Shown one piece after another: positions 32,085-43,262 of a stretch of 64,000 nucleotides of DNA. The DNA comes from Brachypterus glaber (taxonomy: Eukaryota; Arthropoda; Insecta; Coleoptera; Kateretidae). The translations under genes and the position numbers were made by a program. The stretch is from NCBI GenBank assembly GCA_958510825.1, contig OY294045.1:6933916-6997915 (forward strand), read 5' to 3'. Position 1 is the first letter of the stretch; the number at the start of each line of letters is the position of its first letter. The notes beneath the pieces were generated by a model. That model made no database searches and had not been told where the DNA came from. It saw nothing but the letters and a program-made list of their open reading frames with translations.

Positions 32085-32163
<79 letters not shown>
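32084..32163 (+). repeat. (TTTA)n microsatellite, tail of minus-strand LINE
   Basis: About 20 repeats of TTTA directly abut the 3' end of the LINE fragment. On the minus strand this is an AAAT tail that probably expanded after insertion. Confidence 0.9.
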
Positions 32164-32307
32164 GACGGGAAAACCCCATTACAGTAAAATATAAGTTAAT
32201 TAGACATAATCAAATATAGATTCAATACAAATATAAAAGATAAAGACAAAATATATAGATATAAAAGGAATAGATACAGAATATAAAACTTAGAAATAAA
32301 AGATATA

Positions 32308-32547
32308 TTATACAAAATTAAAATTAAAAATGGAACGAATAGTCGATCTTAAACTGTTAATAGTGCCAAAAAACAGATCTAGTTTGTTTTCGTTTATAAA
32401 CTTTAAAGCAGTATTAAGTGGAGTATTTGGGGGTACATAAAAGTTTATTAGATTTAGCAACTCGGGACTGTCTATTAGACCGTTTACCAGTTTATGGACT
32501 GTACAAACATTTAAAAGAATTCGTCTAGATTCCAAAGATTCAATTTT
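32308..32547 (-). pseudogene. C-terminal remnant of a LINE ORF2 (CR1/Jockey group)
   Basis: The minus-strand frame encodes about 79 residues with the pattern usual for the end of a LINE reverse transcriptase: ESRR, then HKLVNGLIDSPELLNLI, a PPNTP stretch, and a closing basic/IF region. It is preceded by an in-frame stop at 32548-32550 and has no reverse transcriptase core, so this is a 5'-truncated insertion. The 3' UTR continues to 32164 and then the tail. It is AT-rich and differs from the complete Jockey element in this window, so it comes from another LINE family. Confidence 0.62.
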
Positions 32548-32576
32548 TTATCCTCGAATGGGCCGTAGCTTCCTTA

Positions 32577-32709
32577 GGGAACGTTCAAGTATCACGTAAC
32601 GCTCCTAGGGGGGGGGTCACAATGGATTGTTACGCCCATGTTAATGGTATAGGAAAATAGCATTGGGGGGGGGCGGAGTCAAAAATGATCAAAATACTTG
32701 AATGTTCCC
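32577..32709. mobile_element. Harbinger-type MITE, family H copy 2
   Basis: 133 bp, GGGAACGTTC to GAATGTTCCC, flanked by TTA (32574-32576 and 32710-32712). The target was CCCTTAGGG of the CAGGGTG-family element, whose uninterrupted form is seen elsewhere in the window. Confidence 0.88.
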
Positions 32710-33041
32710 TTAGGGATCATTTCCGGACCAATCTTTATAGAAACTTTTTTTCATATTTTTGGATGTAGAATCACCTCTTAAATTTTTGCATGGCAGTTAC
32801 TGATCACCCTGTATGTTATGCAAATTAAAAAAAATAGCGAATAAACTACCTTATTATTAAAATTCATTTATGAATGCATTATATAAAAAATTAAGTACCT
32901 AAGGGACGAAAAATCCGATCGATTCGATGTTTTTAGGAAAAACCCGGTGGTAAGAATATCTCTCTTTTGTTTCAAGGGTGCAAAAAAATAAATATTTTTC
33001 TTTAAAAAGAATAAACAATAAATTGTGGTGAACACACAATT

Positions 33042-33303
33042 TAAAATTTCACTAAATAAAGAACTTTCACTTTCGGGTTTAGACCGTGTTAATGGATTTT
33101 CACTTTCCGACGTTTCGTCTCTTACTACTAGAGACATCTTCAGGGATTAATCTGAAGTTTCAGATTAATCCCTGAAGATGTCTCTAGTAGTAAGAGACGA
33201 AACGTCGGAAAGTGAAAATCCATTAACACGGTCTAAACCCGAAAGTGAAAGTTCTTTATATATTAATGGCCGTGAAAGCTTAAAATCTAAAATTTCACTA
33301 AAT
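33042..33303. mobile_element. Perfect palindrome insertion with 16 bp target-site duplication
   Basis: Arms 33056-33156 and 33159-33259 are perfect reverse complements over 101 bp around a 2 bp centre. The block is flanked by the exact 16 bp direct repeat TAAAATTTCACTAAAT (33042-33057 and 33288-33303). A duplication of this size fits a retroelement such as a Penelope-like element or retrozyme better than a DNA transposon. Each arm carries a hammerhead-like motif. There is no coding capacity. Confidence 0.8.
33172..33206 (+). ncRNA. Hammerhead-like core in palindrome arm, mirrored at 33109-33143 on minus
   Basis: CUGAAGA, then stem II GUCUC/GAGAC with loop UAGUAGUAA, GAAA and the triplet GUC, with stem III limited to the self-complementary ACGU. 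The three pairs UCC/GGA begin stem I. One extra U lies between the A9 position and stem II, a departure from the consensus that may reduce or abolish activity. Confidence 0.45.
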
Positions 33304-33559
33304 GTTACATAATTACTCTTTTGTAATAAAATTAATTTTGAAAGGGTTAAAGGTGTTCTTATTTATTGGTCCGTGGTCCATAAAAAAAAACGATAAAAGG
33401 ATAATCAAATAAGGAAACGCGTAAAACCAAACAAGAACATAAATTTACGTGAAATATCACACGTTCCTTAACCGCAAAGCCGCAAAACATTGACCGAAAT
33501 TTATTTTTTAAACCTACAGAGAAATATTAGTATACACTTTAAACTTTTGCTTTTGCTTA

Positions 33560-34514
33560 CCCTATGAAAAATGACCAATAGAAATCAAATACAAACCAAT
33601 AGAAATTTGTATTGGTTTTTATTGGTCTCTATTGGTTTTATTGGTCTTTATTGGTATTAAAATTAAACTCTATTGGTTTATATTGGTCTGTGTTGGAAAA
33701 AATTTTTACTGGTTATTACCAATACAAAACGTATTGGTCTGTATTGGTTCTTTTCCAAAATATATGTTATTTTATTGGTATGTATTGGTTTAAATTGGAT
33801 ATTATATTTATTGGTAAATACCAATAAAAAAAAATATTTTTTCTATTGGTTTATATTTTATATTATATTTATTGGCAAATACCAATATAAAAACTTTTAA
33901 TATTATTTATGTTTGAAACTGCCCCTTGTCTGGGTTGAATCTGCCTCGCTCTGGGGCTGATTCAGCCATTTTGCAGCCTGTGATTTAAACAGCAAAAAAA
34001 AATATTAAATATTTATTTTATAAAATTTTTAACTACAGCTATTTATAGACAAAGGTTTGAAGTTTACGACAATGGAAAAATTATTTTGAAATATTTATAT
34101 TTTACAAAGATATAAATTTTTTGGCAAAAAGCTTTTTGGCTTTGGCACTAGTCGTTGAACCTTCCCCTACAATTTTTTATTGCAATAAGATACATTTTAT
34201 GCCTCTCTATTGGTCTGTATTGGTCTCTATCGGTTATTTTATTGGAAAGCCCATTATAAACCAATAGAAAACGACTTACACAAGATTGTATTGGTAATTT
34301 CCAATAATACGTTTTTCGAGTCTCTATTGGTTTTTTTTCGGTTTGTATTCGGTTATTGTACTGGTCTATATTGGAGTTTACCAATAGAAACCGACTTACG
34401 TAAGTCGTTTTCTATTGGTCTGTATTGGTATATACCAGTTCAATAACCGAGTACAAACCTCAAAAAAACCAATAGAAAATTTCTTCTGTTCTCTATTGGT
34501 CATTTTTCATAGGG
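33560..34514. mobile_element. TA-flanked element filled with ATTGG/CCAAT repeats
   Basis: The ends CCCTATGAAAAATGACCAAT and complement are inverted repeats of about 25 bp, flanked by TA. Two blocks (33590-33900 and 34205-34500) consist of TATTGGT and ACCAATA motifs in irregular spacing on both strands. The centre is AT-rich. Several open frames here are translations of the repeat. Confidence 0.75.
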
Positions 34515-34516
34515 TA

Positions 34517-34899
34517 TACACACAGTGAAAAATGTAATATACTTTGACACACGGATCTGTTGCTACGGGAAATATATGTGGAATGTGTGTGCAAGTGAGA
34601 GGCCCGTTCAAGGCACGCACGCCTTATAACGCTTTTGACGGAAAGAAGAGAGCGCGCATAATACCTCCCCCTTTCATCGGAGCTTTGTTTCATGCGGATA
34701 ACTATATGAAGTATTTGTAATACTTGTTTCGGATACTTGTTGCAAGTATTAAAATACTTGATATAAACATAATAATATGTTGTATATGTTAAATATTATT
34801 TAACCAACTTAAAAAAAAAATTAATAATTTTTTTCAAGGTCAATTACACTAATAAAAAAAAACACACAGTCGACTGTGTAAGCCTTTGTAAAGTATTAT
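34517..34899. other. Spacer without recognisable feature
   Basis: A GC-richer patch lies at 34560-34680. The segment at 34700-34800 (AAGTATTTGTAATACTTG, TATAAACATAAT) resembles 53110-53180 and is probably a decayed dispersed repeat. Confidence 0.35.
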
Positions 34900-35380
34900 C
34901 AGATTCATATTTGTCGAACCCAAAAACCCCTATATACCAATTTTGAAGAAAATATTAATAATATTGAAAAATATTTACCCCCTCACCCCCTCGGGGGTGG
35001 AATTAGAAAAGTTTTTTTTATCAGATTCAATTTCAGCAACCTTGAAAACCCATATATAACAATTTTCAAATTTTTCTAAAAACACTGTATTTTTCCCCAT
35101 TTGCCCCCCTTGCGGCAAAAACAATCCCGAGCGAGAACTTTTGGTAACATACCTGTATGCCAAATTTCAAGTCTCTAGCTTAAAGCGTTCTTAAGTTATC
35201 GTGCCCACAAGATTTCCCGGACAGACCGATCGCCGGACCGACCGACCGATCGAAAATTTTTTTTTGCTCAAAATTGATTTATATCGACATAAAACGTCAT
35301 AAAACGCAAAAATACACAAAAAAAATTGAAAATTTTTGCACGAATGCAAGGCTTTCCGAAATTTTGAAAATTTTCAAACT
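34900..35380 (-). repeat. Minisatellite-type units and GACC-rich dispersed repeat
   Basis: 34900-35070 holds two units related to 8895-9360 in reverse orientation. 35150-35380 contains TTTCAAGTCTCTAGCTTAAAGCG and a (GACC)n-like run CCGACCGACCGATCG, a module also seen as GGACGGACGGATAGACCGA near 59290. Confidence 0.6.
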
Positions 35381-35701
35381 GGGAAAGCAAAAAGAACACT
35401 GAACTTGACTCTCTAATTATGTATATTTAAAATTATAAAAATAGCACCCATTCCTACCGACTTTATGTGCATTATGGTATTTATTTAGTAATAAACCTGA
35501 TTTTATGACAACATAACTATTGTTATTTTTATTTTTTAGTTTATGGACTTCTGCGCCTCAATTTAAAATAAATACTATGTTAAATGTGAAACCAAAAACC
35601 CATTTTATGGTGAATCCTCTCAAATAACCAGTTAAAAGTTTTTATTTGCAATAAAACAGATAAATAGTTTTGAACATAGGAGGATGTAATTACTTTTTTC
35701 T

Positions 35702-37203
35702 GGTAATTACGCTAGGCAACAAATTTCAACTTTCTTTTTGCCCCGATCGGAAAGTAAATTTTTCTTACTAATTCGAGGGCATAGAAACCGAATCTGACAT
35801 TAGAAAAATTTCAGCACCTAAAATTTTTTAGATATAAGTCTAGGGAATAATGACGTTTTTTTTTCAAAATCTTTAAAAAAAAAGAGGAGGATTTTGAAAA
35901 TTTTAGGGTATATTAAAAAAAATACGAGGAACTCAAAAATATATATGCCAAGGACCTACTGTCAGAGTAAGTACGCGAAAAATAAAATAAAAAGCTTAAA
36001 ATGAAAGTGCAGAGTTTACTTAATTGCTCTTTTGTGGCAAAACTGTATAAAAACTTTATAGGACTTAATTTGTAGATTATAAAATTCTCTACAAAAATAT
36101 TTATACAAATATTTTTTTATTTTTCTTAGTTTGTTCGTAAAAAGTAAATAAATTAAAAAGAAACAAAAAAGTCCAAATTTGATTTTAAAAAAAAATCCAG
36201 TACGTCTTATTTTTTAAAATTTAAGTACAGGCAATGGAGCTCTCTACAACTAGAATTATGAAACAAAAGACGTCTACCCTCATTTGTGCTACACTTTCCA
36301 GCCAACCAAATAAATACTGTATTTTTTTTCATACAACAAATACAGTATTTATTTGGTTGGCCGGAAAGTGTAGCAGTGAGCTGCACGAACGAACATAGCT
36401 AATGTGAATCCGTAGAATAAGATAATTCTACTAAAATTTAGATGGCGCCAGTAATTTCTTTAATAAAAATAATACTCTTCGCCCGGCCAAGTAAATATTG
36501 TATTTGTTCAACAAAGAACAAATACAGAATTTGTTTGGTTGGGTGGAAGTGGGAGTGTATGTATGTCTTCTATCCTTTTTGGGTAGAACTTTTGTCCCTG
36601 TCTAATCTAACGGGAGAAATCGCCATTATGCCAATTTAAAAATAATTTATAAAACAAAATATTGTGTATTTTTTTTTTTTTTTGATTTTTTAATCTACAT
36701 CATAAAAATTTTACTTTATTACATAAATACCATATTACGTAACATTTTTTTAGTTCATTTTTGACCCCCTAGTTATGATTTTTGACAACTTTTAGCATGA
36801 GTACGTGGCGATAAGCTTGTCCCCTTATGCACCCTTTTTCTTACCCTCCACCCCTACTTAGTTTTGTCATATTATCCATTTTTTTAAATTTTTTTTTCAT
36901 AATATCCTTATTTATTCTACCTAAGAATTTAAAGTTTCTATGTTTTAAGTTGGGTATTTTTTAACTAATATTGGGTCGCCGAATCTAAATTTGTCCTTGG
37001 AATATTTTTATCTAGCATGATTTTAGAACAAAAGAGGGATAAAATAATGATTTTTTAACATTTTTATCTCATTTTTCTCAAAAAAACTTAGGTAATAGAA
37101 ATATTCTGAGGCCAGATTCGGTTTCAGCGACCCAAAATTAGTTAAAAAACATATGACTCCAATCAGGGCAAGAAACCGTGTTGCCTAGTGTTATTGGTAA
37201 TTA
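35702..37203. mobile_element. Candidate 1.5 kb TIR element containing a family C insertion
   Basis: GGTAATTACGCTAGGCAAC at the left is mirrored, with an indel, by GTTGCCTAGTGTTATTGG at the right. Matching TTGCCCCGAT / ATCAGGGCAA lies further in. The boundaries are approximate and no duplication was confirmed. Confidence 0.42.
36236..36624 (+). mobile_element. Family C element copy
   Basis: 389 bp, GGAGCTCTCTACAAC to GGGAGAAATCGCC, flanked by AT. It is slightly shortened next to CTACCC and in the hairpin loop relative to 17623-18030. Confidence 0.85.
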
Positions 37204-37913
37204 TCATTTTCAATAGATATAACTTTGTTAAATTAATAATAATAACTTATTTTACGAATAATAATTAATTTTTTTTGAAATATGAAGTCTATTCAACAAC
37301 AAAGAACCCCACACAAAACCCCGTGTTTTTGGCCTTCGGCTAAATTTGAAAATTATATATTTTATTAACCTTCATGTCCTTAGTAATTGACCAAAATTAC
37401 AGCTTAATTGTATGTACAGTTTTTCAGATACCGAGCTTTAAAATTGGTGATTTAGAATTCAGGAAAATTTTACACCTGTTAAAATTTTGTGCTTTTTTAA
37501 TGTCAGTTTTTTATGTATGATTAAACCTAATGGTGCAAATTGAAGGTGTTTAGATGCTTTATTTAAATGTGTTATAATATTGGCCACAGAGTGTTTCCCT
37601 TTTCCGTGGCAACAGCCTAAAACAGGCGATATAATAAATATTAAAAATGCTAATTATTCATTATGATTTAATATTAAAAAACAGAAAATCTAACGGCTAG
37701 GATTTCATAATTTTTATATATTTTATAGTTTTTAAGTTACTGAATAAAAATAATTGGAATCGGAGCTTATTAGAGTACTCAAAGTCCTTCTGTTTGGGCA
37801 TGATGGGGGTAAACCACATCAAAATAAATTAACTGGATTCAATCAGCTAAAAGTTTTAAATTTTCGGTAAATCTTACAAATAAATGGAATTTTATACAAT
37901 TCAACTGTATTTT
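37204..37913. other. Spacer without recognisable feature
   Basis: AT-rich. No gene, repeat end or splice-like exon seen. Confidence 0.35.
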
Positions 37914-38400
37914 CAGAGTGATTTTCTCGAAAACTAAAGGACAATCAGGTTTTGCAAAAGCCAGTTAAAAAAAAAATGTCGACTCACCTAAATTTTTTCC
38001 ACCTAAAACTTGCCGAAATCCCCAAAAAGAAATTCCACCTGAACAAAACTGTTGATTAAAAAAAAAAAGCATCATAAATCTTGTCCATCCAAATTGCCGG
38101 CTCACTTCTCCTAAATTTTCCGACTTTTTGCTTATTGCCGATTGGGTCATTTCGTAGGGCGGTATTAAACCCAACCACACCCCCCTCGGAACGCCCCTGG
38201 TTCTATCCAAAACGACCCAATAATTATGGGGGGTGCTATTCAAAAAAATAAAGTTGGTGCAAGTTCTCATACGGGGTTGGGGGTAAATTTTATTTTTGTC
38301 TTTTTTGTCTAGGTATTATTGTCCCATTTATACTGGTTTTTGCAAAAACCTGATTATCCCTTTTAGTTTTAGAGAAACTCGCTGGTTAAATAGAGTGGAT
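37914..38400. mobile_element. Candidate TIR element
   Basis: CAATCAGGTTTTGCAAAAGCC on the left is mirrored by TTTTTGCAAAAACCTGATTA on the right, and TTTTCTCGAAAACTAAA by TTTAGTTTTAGAGAAAC. Imperfect arms extend over about 50 bp. A frame inside is not considered coding. Confidence 0.5.
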
Positions 38401-38835
38401 CCACCCTGTATTAGAATTATTACTTTTTAAAGTAATAAATAAAGTAATAAATCTTATATAAATTAAACGCCCGAGTTATTTTTTGATAATTTGCCGAGTT
38501 ATTGTTTGCTAATTTCAACTTGTGTCCGCATTTTTAATTCAGCTATCCTATGTGCGTTTCGTATGTATCACACAAAACAAAAAATGGGATACATAAACAA
38601 TATATGTTTTCGTAAAATGATCATTATGGAGTTCAAGAACGTGATCGGTCAAGATTCTATCTAAAAACTTTTTACTATTATACCCTGTCATCGTAATTAC
38701 ATGGGCACTACTGCTAAGAGTGCCGATGTATTGCCATTGTATCGTTACCGACAAGGCACAATTTTTGGTTTGGTTTTTGTAATAATTTTTTTCGTCGTTT
38801 TAGATCCTTAGTCAAAATCTTCAAAAAAATACGTT
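38401..38835. other. Spacer with an unassigned open frame
   Basis: A minus-strand frame at 38548-38754 (68 codons) has mixed, fairly normal residue composition but no motif I recognise and no flanking splice evidence. It is left uncalled. Confidence 0.3.
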
Positions 38836-39170
38836 TATCCAATACATACAGATAATAAGACAATTACCAGCTTTATTTTAAATAGATAAACTCAATAATA
38901 ACCCCCGTGTGGCTTTTACTTTATTGAGTGGATAATTATTTATTTTACCCACTCAACTGTCACTTGTCAAATTATTTTCTTGTAAATGTCATTAAAATTT
39001 TTAATAAAAATATGAATTCCTAAGCTATTTATTGAATAAAACCTTGTATGGCACTCAAGGGTAAACCGATATTGCCCTCTCGAAAATTAACCTGCGAGGC
39101 GTCAGCCAAGCAGGTTAATTTTCTCATGGGCAATATCTTACTTTACCCACTAGTACCATAAATAACTATT
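38836..39170 (-). repeat. Inverted copy of the 19480-19815 repeat
   Basis: The full 335 bp is shared in reverse complement, including the hairpin with loop TGCGAGGCGTCAGCC. One copy reads TGTGAGG and the other TGCGAGG in the loop. About 10% divergence by eye. Confidence 0.8.
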
Positions 39171-41072
39171 GTCTGTCTGTAAACTCGACAACTCCAGTTC
39201 TAGAAAATATATTGACAAGCGGTTTTTTGAATTTTGGGGTAAAAAATTAGGGATGCGGGGTTAAGAATGGGGTAAAAGTCCTATTTTTAGCTATTTTTGC
39301 GAGTTTTTTTGATTTTAATTAGATTAATTATAATTAGTTATAATAATTATTGGATTTTATTAATTTATATGAAAGTATTTTTAACTCTTTAAACAATGTT
39401 ATAAAGATATTTTTCCAAAATATATTGTACCGTAATTAATACGTTCACTGCCAACGGCTAGTTTTGACAGCGGAGCAATGGGTATGGGCAAGGGAAAAAT
39501 AGAAAGAATTGATTAATGTTGTTAGGGGCGCCAGTTACTTTAGCTTTTACTCCTTTAGGTAAGTAACAACCTAGTGTAAATACTTAAGCTTTTCAGTTTG
39601 AGAAAATATAACTCTTAAATAAAATAAGATAATTCATTTGAGAAATTTATTATAAATAAACTTAATGAAAGCACATCAAGTAATGTATTAATATATCTAA
39701 AAAATATGTGTAATTATATTAAGATATAATTAAAGAAATCTTAATAAAAATTACTAAATTCAGAAATCATTCGACTTAAATGTATAAAGAAAACATGAAG
39801 TTCAGCAAGCACCAAGAAATGTATGTAAACAACAATCATTTCTTGCAGTGTATAAAAGTCATGCTTAAATTAGAAATCATTTAATCAAAAGTATGATATT
39901 TAATAATTAATAAATGCGATTAAATGTTTTAAAAAAAATAAGTACCTAAAAATGAACAAAAGCCAGAAGGGCATATAGTATTAATCAATACTATATCAGA
40001 TCTGATAAAGTTTACAGTTATAAGAATATTGAAATAAAAGAATTTAAAAATATGAAATATTGCTTTCAAAAGTTTTCAGAATGAGTACTTAGCTGGTTTC
40101 TGCAAAATCCATGAGGTATGAATTCCATCGTCTCCATCTGTACAAGTCTCCCCTATGCTGATGAATTCATTTCTCAAATGAAAGAAAAAAAATATAGGCT
40201 GTCCCATCTACTTTGGAAAAATCATCTTCCAGGATAAAATGTACGATTGAAAATGTTGTCCGGGATAAAATATACTTTTGAAAATTATGTCCAATGTAAA
40301 ATTGTCTGCTAGACGGTTACATAGAATTTATCTATGCCGAAAATTACAGAACCATGTTCCAACAGAACATCACTCCATGCGGAGAACTTGTATATCAAAT
40401 ATACCAAAATAAACTTCAACTTAAATTAATGTAATTCCATATTAATGGTATAGAAATGGTGAGTAATTAATGGTAATTAATTAATGGTGCTAAAACAATA
40501 ATTATATCTCAGAAATATTCTAAGAAACAGAAAAACGTAACTTACATGTCATACTAAGTCTTCGATGTCCATCGAAACGTTATAAATGCGTAATTGTAGA
40601 AAATAACAGTTACAATATCTTCCGCATTGTTTAAATATTCATTTTCACTAACTTTAAATAAAAATACATGAAGGATTACTTCGATGATTACAGAAAATAA
40701 ACACTCGTCAAAATGACACCACCATTGTATTCGAGTTGCTTCAAGAAGGAGCGAAAATCGACCTTATTCACTAGTATGAACCCTTCAGGTAAATAAAATC
40801 CTATTTCTGAACTATTAGCGACATCTATGCAAGTCATTATCAACTACAGTTTTACCGTATAGGATTCCTAATAAAGGTAACGAAAACTACACCAAAAATA
40901 ATAACAAAAAGACTATTTCCTAATAAATCCGTATTAGTGATATCTAACCTCAAAATATTACTCTAAGAAACAAATATAAACAATACTTATTGTTTATCAG
41001 CAAAACTAATAAAAATACGAACAGAATACTAAGTGTCCTGTGAACTAAGTATAAACAAAATACTGAATCTAA
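39171..41072. other. Lower-repeat-density region
   Basis: No family recognised elsewhere in the window occurs here. It has three weak direct repeats of GATAAAATGTACGATTGAAAA type (40230-40310) and a short open frame at 40712-40789 ending at CCTTCAG/GTAAAT, which resembles a splice donor. This is the most host-like stretch of the window. Confidence 0.35.
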
Positions 41073-41347
41073 GTGAGCAGTTCCAGCAAACTATTTTCAA
41101 CAAATTCTGGATTATCCCGAAGGAATAAGCATACGAAACTTTCCAGGAGAAACAAGCTACAGATGAAAGCCAGTGAAATCCAACCCTCAATAGACTCTGA
41201 AACATATAAAAACCAGGTAAGTCCATAGACAAATGCACTATAGAGAAATAAGTCATATGATTCTTTATTATTAAAAATCATATTCTAATTATGTTTTCTT
41301 TATGTTATTTTCAGGTAGAACTATGGAATAGAGACTCATATGGTTAG
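41073..41347 (+). other. Possible exon-intron-exon with 98 bp intron (41217-41314)
   Basis: AACCAG/GTAAGT at 41211-41222 is a consensus donor. TTCTAATT (about 41283-41290) fits a branch site, and TTTTCTTTATGTTATTTTCAG/GT ends at 41314 as a consensus acceptor. The frame open from 41073 continues across the splice in phase 0 for about 59 codons and stops with TAG at 41345-41347, giving a hydrophilic Lys/Arg/Ser-rich C-terminus. No homologue is recognised and no upstream exon is secure. The minus strand is also open here (41069-41281), encoding hydrophobic residues, so strand assignment rests on the splice signals. Confidence 0.35.
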
Positions 41348-41661
41348 AATTCAGTTCCTGCTACAAAATAGTCCCAGATACAAAATAGTTCTGTACGTAC
41401 GTAACTATTTATATACAAAATAAACATAAATTATAACGTAAGTAAACGAATAGTTTAATTAACCCTTGCTATATTACAAAGTGACGATTTATATCGTTAC
41501 AATATTGTTTTCGAGATATTGGCGTTTAAAGCAGCTAAATACTTTTTTAGTATGTCTAATTTATTATCCAATTTATATCTTAAATGTAAGCTCTTTTTAA
41601 GCCCTAATAAAATGTTGCTTTTCAAAACAACAGATAATAATGTGAGTGTTTTGATAGGATG
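41348..41661. other. Spacer without recognisable feature
   Basis: AT-rich. A minus-strand frame at 41497-41700 overlaps the next MITE and is not considered coding. Confidence 0.35.
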
Positions 41662-41669
41662 CTTGCAAC

Positions 41670-41884
41670 CAGGGCCATAGCTATGGAGGGGGAGCCTCAT
41701 TCAAAAGTTGCATATTTCATGGATTCAAAATAGAAAAGTTGAATATTTCAAGAAAGGGTGGGGATCTTCTTTTTTAGTCATTAACTTTTTTATCGAAGAA
41801 AAAAGTTGCATATTTAGGATAAAAAAAGTTGTCATTTTTGACCTTCTCCCTCCCCCACACGAAATCTTCTTCGGTACGGCCCTG
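41670..41884. mobile_element. hAT-type MITE
   Basis: 215 bp with ends CAGGGCCATAGC / GGTACGGCCCTG and inner GGAGGGGGAG / CTCCCTCCCCC. It is flanked by a perfect 8 bp duplication CTTGCAAC (41662-41669 and 41885-41892). Confidence 0.9.
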
Positions 41885-41892
41885 CTTGCAAC

Positions 41893-42749
41893 TGTTCATC
41901 TAGTTTTATCTCAAAACTAATATATCTTACACTAACAACACATTATTGCCTATAAAACAAACAAATAATTTATGTAAAACACTAACAAATTGTAACATCA
42001 TAAATTATCTTTTATGAGATATTCTAAATTATTTATTTTACACCATTTGTCAACTAATCAATTAAAATTGATATTAATAGTATATTATTAGATTTTAGAT
42101 TCTATAGAATTTTAAAGTTATAAGTTATAACTTTAAAAACACACAAAATATTTTTAAGATTGTAAAAGCTAAACGGTGCGTCCTATCGTAAATGCAAAGA
42201 ACTAAAATATTTAATAAAAAAAAATACTTTTTAAAATAAAAAAAATTGGGGAAAAATTTAAAAAATCAAAAATCTAAAAAATTTTAACAAATATATTTTT
42301 AATTCAGTTTTTTTTGTTCTTTGAATTAGTATGTACCCTTTAGTGTCTACACACTTAGAAATATTTATTGTGCCCCAATCTAAGGTTGTGTGCTATGAAC
42401 CTGAAGTTAGGTACACATAATTTTTAGACAATTTAGTTCTAACAAAAGGTACGTTCCTATAAATATATATTTTTAAGGACCACCCTAATGTATATTATAT
42501 ACAATGTTTTCGGCATTGTTTACAATGTCTCTACTCAATATGAATAAATATAACATGCCATATTTTGGAAAGTCCATAAATTATACTACAAGTGACGAAA
42601 AAACGGCCTTTAAACTACTACTAAAATTTATTACTGTCTCCTGAAAATCCAAAACGATATCATAAATATTTCTACAAGTTGTTCAAATTATTTCAAGTGC
42701 AAAATATTTCAAATAAAAGTACTGCTGCCAAAATAAGAATACTTTCATA
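41893..42749. other. AT-rich spacer, no gene seen
   Basis: No repeats or open frames of note. Confidence 0.4.
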
Positions 42750-42751
42750 TA

Positions 42752-42926
42752 CAGTGCGATTATAAAGTGCCGAACAGTTTGAAAAGAAAATACTCTTCGT
42801 TTGAAGCCACGCCTCTGTTAGAGTTGTGCGCGACAAGCCCATGTGATTGCTATGTACAACAGCTCGGTGGCCAGTAAAACGCACACAGCTTTCTTGAATT
42901 TTACTCGGCACTTTATAATTGCACGG
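42752..42926 (+). mobile_element. Mariner-type MITE, family D copy 2 (internal deletion)
   Basis: Same ends as 9498-9706, flanked by TA. About 35 bp are missing near the right end (from TTTTACTC directly to GGCACTTTATAATTGC). It sits directly at the start of the CAGGGTG-family fragment that follows. Confidence 0.85.
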
Positions 42927-42927
42927 T

Positions 42928-43262
42928 ATATACAATAACTGGCATTCCAAAATTTAAGAGGTGATTCTACATCCAAAAATATCAAAAAAATCTCCTATAA
43001 AGGTTGGTTCGAAAATGAGCGCTAAGAGAGCTACGGCCTTTTAAAGTTGTAATAAAAATAAGGTTTTTAATTAATAACTCTGGTACCCTTTAAGCTAGAC
43101 CGACGAGCTTTTGCATGTATACTAGTTTTAATAAGGGCAATACGTTTGTTAATTTATTCTTTTGAATTTATCCAGATGCGTGCCTAGACGGACAAAATAT
43201 GTGAGGCTTAACACATTTTTGCCCCAAACTTTTTTATGTGTAGCTTTTTTGGATTTTTTTGT
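42928..43262 (+). mobile_element. CAGGGTG-family fragment
   Basis: Matches the first half of 53729-54380, from ATAACTGGCATTCC through GCTACGG and GAGACGTGCC-like sequence to TTTGCCCCAAAC, then diverges. The first bases of the element are lost at the junction with the mariner MITE. Confidence 0.72.

Larger units (their letters stand above)
31811..32811. mobile_element. CAGGGTG-family copy broken up by later insertions
   Basis: The left part (TTTTGCCCCAAAC... to CCTGCAGCATTAAAATT) and the right part (GGGCCGTAGC, then ...GATCACCCTG flanked by TA) belong to one element. A LINE fragment with its tail (32084-32550) and a Harbinger MITE (32577-32709) have been inserted. Confidence 0.72.

Noticed and set aside
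33612..34446. Several 70-78 codon frames with repeated Ile-Gly-Leu-Tyr-Trp
   Set aside because: They are translations of the TATTGGT repeat in a TIR element.
35221..35265. GACC-rich run as a telomeric or structured RNA motif
   Set aside because: Occurs with the TTTCAAGTCTCTAGC module and recurs near 59290, so it is part of a dispersed repeat.
38548..38754. 68-codon minus frame with balanced composition
   Set aside because: No recognised motif, no splice context and no second copy to test conservation. Left uncalled.
40155..40210. CTGATGA followed by a TTCATTT/AAATGAA stem and GAAA, hammerhead-like
   Set aside because: The pair closing stem II is A-A, stem III has no partner beyond one base pair before a GUC, and the site is not in a repeat. 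Probably chance.
41069..41281. Hydrophobic minus-strand frame resembling a membrane segment
   Set aside because: Overlaps the plus-strand exon/intron candidate. Antisense of Lys/Asn-rich codons reads as Phe/Leu, and splice signals favour the plus strand, though an acceptor-like TTTTTATATGTTTCAG on minus leaves some doubt.
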